A program made the translations under genes and the position numbers. Shown here one piece after another: positions 19,030-27,795 of a stretch of 64,000 bases of DNA (the first letter of the stretch is position 1; the number at the start of each line of letters is the position of its first letter). The notes beneath the pieces are model-generated. The model was not told where the DNA came from. It saw only the letters and a program-made list of their open reading frames with translations, and ran no database searches. This DNA is from Marinithermofilum abyssi (GTDB lineage: Bacteria; Bacillota; Bacilli; Thermoactinomycetales; DSM-45169). Where the stretch lies: positions 62,001 to 126,000 of the forward strand of contig NZ_BMHQ01000006.1 in NCBI RefSeq assembly GCF_014641195.1, in the 5' to 3' direction.

Positions 19030-20091
19030 TTATTCCACCACCAACAGGGCATGGTGGTGCTGCCAACGATAGGCTTCTTTCCAAGGGATGTTCACTGGTA
19101 CCCAGGAACGGCCGCTATCTGTGGAACGACAGAGCCCGCGGTTGGAAAGGGCATAGAAGCGTCCGGGCTGGGAGGGATGCGCCGTCAACGTCGGGATGAC
19201 CGTCCCTTCCGGAGCGGGCAGTCCCTGGTCTACTCGTTCCCAAGGGTGGTCCCCTTCTTTTCGATAAAGATAAGAACATGCATCCACGGGGTCGTGGGCA
19301 TGGTGAGGACTTTCTGCCGCCGATACCAGTCGCAGATCTGGATTAACGGCATCCACAGCCAAGCCGTACAAATAGTGATGTTCCAATCCCTCACTCATCG
19401 GTTCCCAGGTTTCTCCTGCATCCCGGCTTTCCGCATACTCCCGTCCCGGATTGCGAAACCCATCTCCTGCTGCTGCATACAGCCTTTGCGGCGCGGCAGG
19501 GTGGGTCAACAATGTGTGGACATCGATGGGACCGCCGGACTTACGATCTTCCCAGGAGTGACCATTGTCCAGCGTGCGGATCACCGCTCCGGCTTCGATG
19601 GAGACATGGATCCGCTCTGCCTGTTTAGGTGCAGGGGCAATCCAACGGACATGGTGGGTATGGGGTCGTGGCGGGAAACTCCATGAAGAGGCGGAAGGAA
19701 GGGTGCGCAGCTCTCTCCATTCCCGCCACGTATCCCCGCCATCCCGGGAGACAAATAACCCGCTCGGTTCGGTTCCGGCGTAGACGGCTCCGAGATCCTG
19801 TCGGGATTCCGCTTTACCGACGGCGACCGCCATCACATGGGGGTGCGTGATTCCCCCTTCTGTCACCGGTTTCAACGATAAGCCGGGATCTCCAACCGGC
19901 TCCCAGGTATCCCCGCCATCTGTACTCCTCCACAGTCCTCTCCCAAACGTACCGCAATAGATCCGCTCCGGATGAAAGGGGTCCGTTGCCAGGCTGACCG
20001 GTTGCATGCCGGATAAACGGGACCAAACCGCTTCCGTTTGCTCATCCACGATCAGCAATTCCTTCTCCATCGCCAAGTACAGTTTTGTCAT
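19030..20091 (-). CDS. Asp-box (BNR) beta-propeller protein
   Basis: A 353-residue protein with at least five Asp-box repeats of the form S-x-D-x-G-x-T-W (STDGGDTWE, SRDGGDTWRE, TLDNGHSWED, SRDAGETWE, STDSGRSWV), the hallmark of sialidase-like beta-propellers. There is no signal peptide, and no sialidase catalytic triad could be recognised, so an enzymatic role is not claimed. Proteins of this type are often annotated as glycosyl hydrolase or photosystem-assembly-like propellers. AAAGGA lies 11 nt before the start. It stands alone, convergent with leuB. Confidence 0.75.
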   Translation of the reverse strand: MTKLYLAMEKELLIVDEQTEAVWSRLSGMQPVSLATDPFHPERIYCGTFGRGLWRSTDGGDTWEPVGDPGLSLKPVTEGGITHPHVMAVAVGKAESRQDLGAVYAGTEPSGLFVSRDGGDTWREWRELRTLPSASSWSFPPRPHTHHVRWIAPAPKQAERIHVSIEAGAVIRTLDNGHSWEDRKSGGPIDVHTLLTHPAAPQRLYAAAGDGFRNPGREYAESRDAGETWEPMSEGLEHHYLYGLAVDAVNPDLRLVSAAESPHHAHDPVDACSYLYRKEGDHPWERVDQGLPAPEGTVIPTLTAHPSQPGRFYALSNRGLCRSTDSGRSWVPVNIPWKEAYRWQHHHALLVVE

Positions 20092-20204
20092 CGCAAGATC
20101 CGTCCTTTCCGGGGAATGCGGTTTTCATTATATCGAATATCAGAGCAGAAAAAATCGGACCATGGTCCGAGAAGGGACTCAAAATGGTCCGATGATCAAG
20201 ATGT

Positions 20205-20426
20205 TCACTCCGATGTGATTTCTTCATATTTTGCCGCAAGTTTCTTCCGATTCACTTCACTTTCCAGTTCACCGATGCCTTTGTTCAGTGCCATGGCTGC
20301 CAGAGCCAACACGGAATCGGCGGCAAAAGCACCGACCTGCCGCGCTTCTTTCAGCAGGATTTTCAGCCGTTTGATGTCTTCCTCGGGAACGATGACGGTC
20401 CCGTCTTTTTTCATGTCGATCTTCAT
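20205..20426 (-). CDS. Small conserved-looking protein (73 aa)
   Basis: A short protein of unknown function: an N-terminal charged strand (MKIDMKKDGTVIVPEEDI) followed by Leu/Ala-rich helices and a basic-acidic tail. No membrane segment. I chose ATG 20426, which has GGAGG 9 nt upstream, over a start at 20444. It lies upstream of the Asp-box gene on the same strand with about 113 nt between them. I do not recognise a family. Confidence 0.6.
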   Translation of the reverse strand: MKIDMKKDGTVIVPEEDIKRLKILLKEARQVGAFAADSVLALAAMALNKGIGELESEVNRKKLAAKYEEITSE

Positions 20427-20655
20427 CTGCGGACGCCTCCACAATTTTCTCCAGTATGGTGCCTATTTTAGCATGCCCCAAGGGCTATGAGCGCCGGTAG
20501 AAAAATCGGAAAAGGACATGAAAAAACATTTCGCTAGCAAAAGGGTAGAAGGTCAGGTAGAGGTTGGAAGGTCAGGAAAAAGGGGATGGGGCGGGCAAAA
20601 GAACCGGACATACCGTTTGTGTCACAGAATCAGCCGGAAGTGAGGCGGGGAAATA

Positions 20656-21347
20656 GTGAATCAGGTAAGCATGATTTTGTTGTCCGGCGGCATCGGCACC
20701 CGAATGCGGCTGAATACGCCGAAGCAATTTTTAATGATCGGCGGCAAACCGATGATCGTACACGTGTTGGAAAAGGTAGAATCGATTGATGACATTGCCG
20801 AAATTATCATCACTTCTCCGCGGGACTACTTAGATCAGACAGTGGAAGTGATCCATGACCATCAGTTTCTTAAACCGATCAAAGTGATCGAAGGCGGAGC
20901 AACCAGGCAGGAGTCTGTTTTTAAGGGGTTGCAGCTGGTTACACGGGAGCTGTGGTGATTCACGAAGCGGTCCGGCCTTTTGTATTGCGGGAAGAGTTTG
21001 AACGGTTAATTCACTGTGATGAACCGAATGCCACCTATGGCTTGGACGTCCCTTTTACGGTCTTGGAAGGGGAGGAATCCATCGAGCGCAACTTGGACCG
21101 CGACCGGTTGATCGATATTCAACTTCCGCAAAAGCTGGATGCGAAGAAACTGTTGGCAGCCCATCAGTTGGCGGCCGCAGACGGCACCCGGTTTACCGAA
21201 GATGTGAGCCTCTATTTTCATTACAACCATGAGCGGATCCGGGTGTTGAGAGGGACGGAATACAATATAAAGATCACCCGGCCCATCGATCAGAAAATCG
21301 GAGAAATCATTTACAAGGATTACATACTGGGAGGAGAATGGGGATGA
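20656..21347 (+). pseudogene. Frameshifted IspD/TarI-type cytidylyltransferase
   Basis: Two reading frames together make one nucleotidyltransferase of the IspD/TarI family (CDP-methylerythritol or CDP-ribitol formation). The first (20656-20958) has the N-terminal LLSGGIGTRMRLNTPKQFL nucleotide loop; the second resumes with VVIHEAVRPFV and ends with the family C-terminus (EYNIKITRP). The join near 20946-20948 requires one missing base: GA followed by GCT GTG GTG ATT CAC. The neighbours (SDR, CDP-glycerol-type transferase) favour TarI of wall teichoic acid over IspD. Disrupted, hence probably inactive. Confidence 0.8.
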
Positions 21348-21721
21348 CCACTTGTTTGATCAGCGGGGCCAGCCGCGGGATTGGCCGTGCCATTGCCGTC
21401 GCTTTGAGCCGGCGGGAAGATATCAACCAATTCGTGCTATTGGCTCGGGACAATGAAGGGATGGAGCAAACCAAAGCGCGGATGAACCCTGGAAAGCGGG
21501 TCGAAATCTATGCGATCGACTTGACTGATGCCAAAGAGGTTCAGCGTGCGGTCCAAGCAATCGGCACTACCTTCGGCACGATCGATTATTTGCTCAATGT
21601 GGCGGGATACGCCGAGCCCAAGTCCCTGCTGGAAGCCACTCTGGACAATCGGGAAACCACTTACCGGGTCAATGTGCATTCCCTTTTTATCATTACGCGG
21701 GAAGTTATTGTCGCAGGGTGA
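21344..21721 (+). pseudogene. Truncated short-chain dehydrogenase
   Basis: Only the first 125 or so residues of an SDR are present: the TGxxxGxG-type nucleotide motif (SGASRGIGRAIAVAL) and the NVAG element (LLNVAGYAEP), then the frame ends after HSLFIITREVI, before the catalytic YxxxK. ATG 21344 overlaps the TGA of the preceding gene (ATGA) and has GGAGGAG upstream. In teichoic and capsule clusters an SDR often accompanies TarI to make ribitol-phosphate. The loss of the active-site half makes this a remnant. Confidence 0.75.
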
Positions 21722-22051
21722 AGGATGCATGTTCCGGTTGAATATGGTCGTCTACAGATATCCCTTGTGAGGACGGCTTTCAAAACTGCAATCACGGCAA
21801 AAACAAAAGATACTCTGACAATTTTATCCTAGCGCCGGGATGAAAAGAGAAGATGAACCCCGTGTAAAGCTTTGATAAAGTTTACAAGAAATGAGGTTTG
21901 GGAGCGGTGGGGAAGCTGACTTTTATGGAGAAGCTTTCGCTTTTGCAAACGGCTTTTTTATTTTTGATTTTCAAACACCTTCACTTACAAAGCACTCCAT
22001 GAAAAGAACCCGATCCGCCGGTTTTTCAAGGGCTTCGTCGTTCGCACGTAA
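21722..22051. other. Deletion junction in teichoic-acid remnant
   Basis: No intact gene. An ATG at 21925 opens a short frame of hydrophobic residues. From about 21985 the third frame reads KALHEKNPIRRFFKGF, which appears to be the upstream part of the following transferase, cut off from it by TAA at 22049. I read this as the decayed junction between two teichoic-acid genes. Confidence 0.5.
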
Positions 22052-22855
22052 GTGGCCGGAGAGTCTTATGTCATCTCTACCAGTGAAAAGGTTTCTTCCT
22101 ACTATCCGGAGACCTTTCTTGTGAACAGGGGGAACGTTTGGGAGCTGGGCCAAGCCCGAAACGATTTGTTTTTTACAGAAACCGACGAAGAAAAGCACTT
22201 TCCGAACTGGATCAAAGAGCGAAAAATCATCACCTATATGCCTACCCACCGCAATTTTGGCCAATTGGATAAAGAGATTCATCAGGTATTGGACCTCAAG
22301 CGATTGGATGAATTTTGCCGGCAGTACGGTTGTACCTTTTTGATCAAACGTCATATGTTCAGCAAGGGAAAGCTTCCCCGCGGGCTGGAACATGTGGTGG
22401 ATATCAGCCAGGAGAAACTGGAGCCCCAGCTGCTCCTGAAATACACCGATATCCTGGTCACGGATTATTCCAGCTGTTATACGGATTATCTACTGTTGAA
22501 CCGACCGGTGCTGTTCTACTGTTATGATTTGGATGAGTATCTGACGAAATCAAACGAGATGTATCACGACTATGAAGAAGTGACACCCGGGCCGAAAGTA
22601 GAGACCTTTGATGCACTGCTGAAGAGTCTGGCGGCTGCCGCTGAGGGTCGGGACGCTTACGAAGCGGAGCGGAACCGGGTGCTCCATATATTCTATGCCC
22701 GAGAGAATCAGGGGCCGGTGGCGGAGAAGCAAGTGCGTCATATTTACAAGCAGATTTTGAGGATGGACCCGTCGTTTTTGGAAAGAGAGGGCGTACAAAA
22801 AGACCGGTTGGAATCCTCCGCATCGGATGTGTCCGAAGGCCGATATGTGGGTTAA
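22052..22855 (+). pseudogene. 5'-truncated CDP-glycerol glycerophosphotransferase
   Basis: 267 residues matching the C-terminal half of TagB/TagF/TarL-type polymerases that add glycerol- or ribitol-phosphate to wall teichoic acid. Visible are STSEKVSSYYPETF, the GQARND segment, YMPTHR, the KRH motif and DILVTDYSSCYTDYLLLNRP with the conserved catalytic-region DYSS. The N-terminal acceptor/membrane part is missing and a stop at 22049-22051 precedes the open part. Family members are normally 380 or more residues. With the two broken genes upstream it forms a dead cluster. Confidence 0.75.
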
Positions 22856-22932
22856 AGAGACCGGTCACTTCGACCGGCTAAGGCATCGTGGGGATAGAAG
22901 AGAGCACAGCTGAACGAGTTCCTATATAAAAC

Positions 22933-22960
22933 AAGTTGCCGGTCTTATGACCGGCAACTT
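22933..22960. terminator. Bidirectional terminator
   Basis: Perfect 12-bp stem AAGTTGCCGGTC / GACCGGCAACTT, loop TTAT, between convergent genes; T-rich on both exits. Confidence 0.85.
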
Positions 22961-22966
22961 TTCTGT

Positions 22967-24208
22967 TTAACGGTCCTGTCCGACCATGGATTGGACGGAG
23001 CCGTTTTTCTGTCTGATCAAAGTCAAGCCCATCCCGGCGGAGATGGCCAACAGTCCTGCCGCCAGAAAATAAACGGCGCGTATTCCCCATGCATCTGCAG
23101 TAGCACCGATGAGGAAGACGGACAGGCCGAAAGTAGCGTTAAGCAATGTACTGTGAGCAGCCATTACTTGTGGGAGATTTCGTTTGGAGATCATTCGCTG
23201 AAAGAGTGTACGCTGACTTACATCCCGGATTTCGTAGGCAGGTCCCATCAGGACAGCCAGTAGCAGGGAAAGCCAGGGAACCGGGACACTGGCAAATACC
23301 AAGGTGAGGAGACTGGTTGTGATGGAACCGCACGCCATAGCAGCATACAAGCGTTTTTCCAACACGCGGGAAAAGAACAGGACCAAGGCTCCTCCCAAAA
23401 TGGTGCCAAGGTAGTAGCTGGCATTTAAATATCCCCACCAAGCCTCACTCTGGTGCAAAATTTCTTTGACAAAGACGAGTATAATCGCACCGATCCAAAC
23501 GGTACCAGCGAGATATTCGATTATATCCATCAGCGTGATCGTGCGTAATCGCGGATCTTGCCACAATAGTATCCAGCCTGCGCCCAGGGTTGTTTGTGTA
23601 CGTGGTGGTTGCTTTGTTTCTTCTTCTGTTGGAAAAGAGACAGAGGAAGAAACGAATGAAAGGGCCAATGCAGCTGCTATATACAGGAGACTGGTTAGGG
23701 CCAGGCTGCAGGGGATACCCCCAAAAGCGACAATCAACCCGCCCAGGGACCAACTGGCGAGTAACACGACTTGATCTGTAGCGGCCAACCATCCATTGGC
23801 ACGGATTAACTCTTCATCAGAAACCAGCCGGGGAACCATCGCGTTGCGGGATGGGATCATCCAGCCATCCACCATGGAAGTAAACAGAAGGATCACGAGC
23901 AAGGGATAAAAAACCATTCCCGTTGGAGCCCATAACAGAACAGCCGTCAATATGGCGAGCCAGATTGCCTGGGCCCAATGGGAGAACTGCAGCAATCGAA
24001 TCAAGGGTATCCGCTCCATCAGAAGAGGAGCGAACAAGCCGCTTAACATTCTGGCTCCCACACGGATGAAGGGGACCATGGCCGCAAAGGTTGCGGAATG
24101 GGTTTCCCGGTATAACCAGGTGATGGAGGCCATGATGTAAAAGCCGTCCCCCAATGTAAAAGTGGCTTGCCCTAACCACATGAATCGGAAGGAAACAGGC
24201 AATTTCAT
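22967..24208 (-). CDS. MFS transporter (12 TM)
   Basis: A 413-residue membrane protein of the major facilitator superfamily, with about 12 hydrophobic helices (for example LGQATFTLGDGFYIMASITW at the N-terminus). The pattern resembles the enterobactin-exporter/macrolide-efflux-like group, with the helix-2/3 loop SGLFAPLLMERIP. I chose ATG 24208, which has GAGAGGTG 8 nt upstream; an in-frame GTG at 24217 is the alternative. Stands alone; substrate unknown. Confidence 0.85.
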   Translation of the reverse strand: MKLPVSFRFMWLGQATFTLGDGFYIMASITWLYRETHSATFAAMVPFIRVGARMLSGLFAPLLMERIPLIRLLQFSHWAQAIWLAILTAVLLWAPTGMVFYPLLVILLFTSMVDGWMIPSRNAMVPRLVSDEELIRANGWLAATDQVVLLASWSLGGLIVAFGGIPCSLALTSLLYIAAALALSFVSSSVSFPTEEETKQPPRTQTTLGAGWILLWQDPRLRTITLMDIIEYLAGTVWIGAIILVFVKEILHQSEAWWGYLNASYYLGTILGGALVLFFSRVLEKRLYAAMACGSITTSLLTLVFASVPVPWLSLLLAVLMGPAYEIRDVSQRTLFQRMISKRNLPQVMAAHSTLLNATFGLSVFLIGATADAWGIRAVYFLAAGLLAISAGMGLTLIRQKNGSVQSMVGQDR

Positions 24209-24493
24209 CCGATTCACCTCTCGGTGTTATTTTTTTAACCGCATCTTTGATCGGATGAATCACATCCTGAATTCCTCCCTGTACTGTTTGATGTTAGGCA
24301 TTGAGCTATTTTATTTTATTACTATTATTTTCATTGAAGCAACAGTATTTCGAATATACTCGTTGGGGTGTTTTTGATTTTTTGTTTATGGAATAATGAT
24401 TTATCCGGAAGTTTTTCCTTCGATGAGAAGGGAAAACGATAAAAATAGGGAACCATATATTGAAACCTACAAAATTTGGAGGGAGATTACACG

Positions 24494-25045
24494 ATGGCAA
24501 AAGTATTGATTCTTACTGGAGATGCAGTGGAAGCTTTGGAAGTTTTCTATCCTTACTATCGTCTGTTGGAAGAAGGACATGAAGCTGTCATTGCGGCACC
24601 GAAGAAGAAGAGGCTGCAAACGGTGGTTCACGACTTTGAGGAATCGATGGACACCTTTACGGAAAAATGGGCTTATGGTTTGGATGCCCATACCGCTTTT
24701 GCCGATGTGGATCCGTCCGAATTTGACGGTTTGATCATCCCGGGCGGACGTGCTCCCGAATATATTCGGATGGAAAAAGAAGTCCCGGGAATCGTCAAGC
24801 ATTTCTTTGAAAACAACAAACCGGTGGGAGCCATTTGTCATGCTACCTTGGTATTCAGTGTGGTGCCGGAGGTAGTGAAAGGCCGCAAACTGACTGCCTT
24901 TACCAACTGCCGTCCGGAAGTGGAAGCTGCTGGGGCACAATTTGTCGAGGAAAATCTTCATGTGGAGAACAACCTCGTGTCCGGGCACGCTTGGCCGGAC
25001 CTGCCGGGCTTTATGAGGGAATTTCTCAAGCTGTTGAGCAAATAA
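24494..25045 (+). CDS. DJ-1/PfpI family protein
   Basis: 183 residues of the PfpI group (PfpI/YfkM-like), proposed cysteine peptidases or deglycases that repair glycated proteins. The nucleophile elbow AICHATL puts Cys at about 115 followed by His116, and a conserved acidic residue lies near Glu13 (DAVEALE). GGAGGGAG precedes ATG 24494. Monocistronic, with a terminator 38 nt after the stop. Which activity it has cannot be settled from sequence. Confidence 0.9.
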   Translation: MAKVLILTGDAVEALEVFYPYYRLLEEGHEAVIAAPKKKRLQTVVHDFEESMDTFTEKWAYGLDAHTAFADVDPSEFDGLIIPGGRAPEYIRMEKEVPGIVKHFFENNKPVGAICHATLVFSVVPEVVKGRKLTAFTNCRPEVEAAGAQFVEENLHVENNLVSGHAWPDLPGFMREFLKLLSK

Positions 25046-25082
25046 TGTTTTTCGCTGATGACGATATGCAGTGATTTCTCAG

Positions 25083-25099
25083 ACCCCGCAAGGGGTTTT
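25083..25099 (+). terminator. Terminator after the PfpI gene
   Basis: ACCCC / GGGGT hairpin with loop GCAA and TTTT. Confidence 0.7.
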
Positions 25100-25129
25100 C
25101 TTGAGGTTGCTAATAGAGTCTTAGCACGG

Positions 25130-25160
25130 CAAAAAGCCCTTCTGCCGAGTCAGAAGGGCT
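25130..25160. terminator. Second hairpin between PfpI and the small membrane gene
   Basis: AGCCCTTCTG / CAGAAGGGCT, loop CCGAGT; the T-run is on the minus-strand side (AAAAAG upstream), so orientation is unclear. Confidence 0.55.
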
Positions 25161-25312
25161 CTCTGTTTCTATTTGTAAAGTCTGTGATGAAGGGAATTCG
25201 GTTGCGCAGCAGTCAATCCGGACTTTCGCAACCGGGCATTCGTCCACACCGGGTATACGGAGAGCTCATATCCTGTATAGAGAGCAAAAGGTAGATGGAA
25301 GGAGGTCCCCAC

Positions 25313-25459
25313 GTGGCTAGAGCGACAACAAGCAGTTTTGTCAATTTCTTTGGATTCGGATCGTGGATTTGGATTGCCATTGCCGTGCTGGTTATTCTCT
25401 TCTTGTTCTTCGCCTTTTTCTGGTGGTGGAGCGGCTCCTTTGACGGGCCCTACTTTTAA
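25313..25459 (+). CDS. Small membrane protein (48 aa)
   Basis: GTG start at 25313 with a near-perfect ribosome site GGAAGGAGGT 7 nt upstream. The 48-residue product has a short basic head, a strongly hydrophobic helix (about residues 16-36, WIWIAIAVLVILFLFFAF), then WWW and a short tail GSFDGPYF. It is flanked by terminators at both ends (25130 and 25481), so it is a self-standing transcription unit. I do not recognise it; the shape resembles small spore or envelope membrane proteins, but that is a guess. Confidence 0.65.
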   Translation: MARATTSSFVNFFGFGSWIWIAIAVLVILFLFFAFFWWWSGSFDGPYF

Positions 25460-25480
25460 ACAAACCGGGTACTTCATTCC

Positions 25481-25506
25481 ACCTCCTGCCTGGGAGGTCT
25501 TTTTTT
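25481..25506 (+). terminator. Terminator after the 48-aa gene
   Basis: ACCTCC / GGAGGT hairpin followed by CTTTTTTT. Confidence 0.8.
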
Positions 25507-25574
25507 GTAGATGATGAGTGACCAAGTGTTTCCCGTTGCATATGGATAAGGATAAAACGGGAGGAGAACGAGTG

Positions 25575-25970
25575 ATGGGGTTGCGGGGAAGCTGGTTTGA
25601 GCGGATGTTGCAGGAGGAGATGACAGACTTTATAAAAGAAATGAACCGGCTTGTTCAGATGTTTCTGGCAGGAGATATTCGTAGCGATCTGTACCAAACG
25701 GCAACGGAAGTGGTGGTCACGATGGAGATTCCCCGCTTGAGTCCGGAGCATGAATTGAACGCTTGGGTCGAGTCCCAACGCATCCTCTACGTGAGTGGAG
25801 TGATTCAGGAATCGGATGAGGGTGAAGGGATGATGCGGGTCAGTAAGACCACGTTCACTACCAATCTGTTATTGCCTGTCCTTGTAGACGGGTCTCGGCT
25901 TCAAACCTCCTTGAACCAAGCGAAAAACCTACTCACCATCCGTCTGCCGAAAGTCAAGGAAGGAAGTTGA
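25575..25970 (+). CDS. Hsp20/alpha-crystallin family protein
   Basis: A 131-residue small heat-shock-type protein. The alpha-crystallin domain begins near residue 38 (SDLYQTATEVVVTMEIPRLS) and ends with the strand pattern NLLTIRLPK close to the C-terminus; the classic I-x-I tail is absent or reduced. These act as ATP-independent holdases, and divergent members occur in spores. GGGAGGAG 8 nt before selects ATG 25575 rather than the further upstream 25518. It is followed by the M42 peptidase after 85 nt; no terminator is seen between them. Confidence 0.8.
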   Translation: MGLRGSWFERMLQEEMTDFIKEMNRLVQMFLAGDIRSDLYQTATEVVVTMEIPRLSPEHELNAWVESQRILYVSGVIQESDEGEGMMRVSKTTFTTNLLLPVLVDGSRLQTSLNQAKNLLTIRLPKVKEGS

Positions 25971-26055
25971 TTGGGTTTATAAAGGAGGAGGAACACCCGA
26001 CGGAGTGTGTTAAGATGATGACAGGATGGTTGCACTAATGGAAAGAGGTGTACAT

Positions 26056-27168
26056 ATGTCGCAAAATACGTTTCGTGATCTGTTAAAAGAATTGACGGAA
26101 GCGGCTGGACCTCCGGGGCATGAAGGTCCGGTCCGGAAAGTGATGCACCGCTGGGTAAAATCCGCAGCCGATAAGGTCACATCGGATCATCTGGGCGCGC
26201 TTATCGCCAAAAAAGAAGGATTGGCTGATGGCCCCCGGATCATGGTAGCAGGACATTTGGATGAAGTCGGCTTTATGGTGACCCGGATCACCGAGAATGG
26301 GTATCTGAAGTTCCAGCCGCTCGGGGGCTGGTGGAGTCAAGTGGTGTCCGCACAGCGGGTAGAGGTCCACACCCGCGATGAGGTCATAGTGGGTGTCGTC
26401 GGTTCAAAACCGCCCCATCTTCTTTCCCTGGAACAACGGAAAAAAGCGGTCCCGCTGGAGGAGTTATTTATCGATGTGGGGGCCGCAGACCGGGAAGAAG
26501 CCGAAGCCTGGGGGATTCGTCCAGGGGATGTCGTAGTCCCTCAATCCCCTTTTACAGAGATGAAAAACCCGAAATACTGGCTGGCCAAAGCAATGGACAA
26601 CCGGATCGGCTGTGCCGTGGCGGTAGAGGTACTGCGGCGGCTGCGGGACGAAGAGCACCCCAATGTCGTGTATGGTGTGGGAACCGTGATGGAGGAAGTG
26701 GGCCGCCGAGGAGCATATACCGCAACAGCAGCCATCCAGCCGGATATCGGCTTTGCCATCGATGTGGGAATTGCCGGCGATACTCCCGGCGTTAACGGGG
26801 ATCAGGCCCCTTGTCGAATGGGACACGGTCCCCAGCTGGTCCTGTATGATGCCGGGCATGTGCCTCATCGCGGGCTGGTTCGTTTGGTGGAGGAAACTGC
26901 GCAAGCAGAGAATATCCCCCTCCAGTATGAATGGATAGCACGCGGGGCGACGGATGCCAGCCATATCCACCTTCATGGAAAAGGAGTCCCTACGGTGACG
27001 ATGGGTGTGGCTGCCCGTTATATTCATAGTCACACATCCATGATTCATCAGGATGATGCAGAGCAATTGGTGAACTTGTTGGTAGCGGTGATTCGCCGTC
27101 TGGACCGGGTTACCGTTCAAAAGTTGTGTAGGGTGGAGACTGCTGACAAACCATGTTTTCAGGAGTGA
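26056..27168 (+). CDS. M42 family metallo-aminopeptidase
   Basis: A 370-residue di-zinc or cobalt aminopeptidase of the YsdC/FrvX/glutamyl-aminopeptidase group, cytoplasmic and usually a dodecamer. Metal and catalytic residues are visible: VAGHLDEVG (His), AMDNRIG (Asp), VMEEVGRRGA (Glu-Glu) and the C-terminal IHSHTSMIH (His). AAGAGGTG lies 6 nt before ATG 26056. In Bacillus a homologue sits near rplT. The last codons (encoding TADKPCFQE) lie within the TGCTGACAAA start of repeat copy C, so the natural C-terminus may have been altered. Confidence 0.92.
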   Translation: MSQNTFRDLLKELTEAAGPPGHEGPVRKVMHRWVKSAADKVTSDHLGALIAKKEGLADGPRIMVAGHLDEVGFMVTRITENGYLKFQPLGGWWSQVVSAQRVEVHTRDEVIVGVVGSKPPHLLSLEQRKKAVPLEELFIDVGAADREEAEAWGIRPGDVVVPQSPFTEMKNPKYWLAKAMDNRIGCAVAVEVLRRLRDEEHPNVVYGVGTVMEEVGRRGAYTATAAIQPDIGFAIDVGIAGDTPGVNGDQAPCRMGHGPQLVLYDAGHVPHRGLVRLVEETAQAENIPLQYEWIARGATDASHIHLHGKGVPTVTMGVAARYIHSHTSMIHQDDAEQLVNLLVAVIRRLDRVTVQKLCRVETADKPCFQE

Positions 27169-27395
27169 AGAGAACGCATCTCGCAAGTAGCGACCTTTGA
27201 ACGACGTACTCAGCTTGGATCAAGGGGGACCGAGGCAAAAAGCGAGCCTTATAAAGGTTTTCCATTGGCTCGTACCACGGTCGTCGCACTCAAGGAGTAC
27301 AAGTTGTGCTTTTTGTCGCTTTGCTCCAAAATCACGCTATGTTTCGAGCGATACCGAAAAGGCGACGATAGACAGAAGCGCTTTCTGTGAATAAA
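27141..27395 (+). repeat. Dispersed structured repeat, copy C
   Basis: Runs from TGCTGACAAA (inside the peptidase 3' end) through AGCGACCTTTGAACGACG, GGACCGAGGCAAAAAGCG, GGCTCGTACCACGGTC and TGTCGCTTTGCTCCAAAA. GACCGAGG...CGAGCC pairs with GGCTCG...CGGTC. A terminator follows at once. Confidence 0.8.
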
Positions 27396-27401
27396 AGACT
27401 G

Positions 27402-27428
27402 CGCCCCTTGTAACAAGGGGCGGTTTTT
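27402..27428. terminator. Terminator between repeat C and sspI
   Basis: CGCCCCTTGT / ACAAGGGGCG hairpin with GTTTTT on the plus side; may also serve sspI on the minus strand. Confidence 0.8.
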
Positions 27429-27442
27429 GTGGGAAAATGAGC

Positions 27443-27682
27443 TTAGGAAGGGGAGACAGGCGGAGCTGCTTTCTCCCGAGGCAAATGCTCATGAAGCGTA
27501 TGAATCATTTGCTTGCGTGAGTTGTCGTCGCTGTTTTCCCAGATAACCTCAAATACAACGCCAAGTCCGGGAAGCAGCTTTTCTTCCCCGCGCTGGATCG
27601 AGTCATTCACCATCTCACGCAGTTCTTGTTCACTCATATTTTGGATGTTATGATAGACAGCTCCACGAATCGGAAAGTTCAC
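27443..27682 (-). CDS. sspI: Small acid-soluble spore protein SspI
   Basis: A 79-residue minor SASP made in the forespore. It aligns in my memory with Bacillus SspI: N-terminal NFPIRGAVYHNIQN and the diagnostic core GEEKLLPGLGVVFEVIWEN (about residues 32-50). Total length is slightly longer than the 71 or so of Bacillus because of a proline-rich tail. AAAGGAGG precedes the ATG. In Bacillus sspI also neighbours the rRNA methylase gene upstream of pheS, as here. Sigma-G control is expected but I could not verify its promoter. Confidence 0.92.
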   Translation of the reverse strand: MNFPIRGAVYHNIQNMSEQELREMVNDSIQRGEEKLLPGLGVVFEVIWENSDDNSRKQMIHTLHEHLPREKAAPPVSPS

Positions 27683-27795
27683 TTTGGGATAACCTCCTTT
27701 TAGTTGTAGTTTGTTCCGACATTGCCAGGTTATCCGTGAGGTCTAAAATTTGTGGTATAATAAGCTCCAATTGTCCATGGATGAGGAGGATTCGC

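Noticed and set aside
20940-20960. Programmed frameshift in the cytidylyltransferase
   Set aside because: There is no slippery run or following structure, and neighbouring genes are broken too, so simple decay is more likely.
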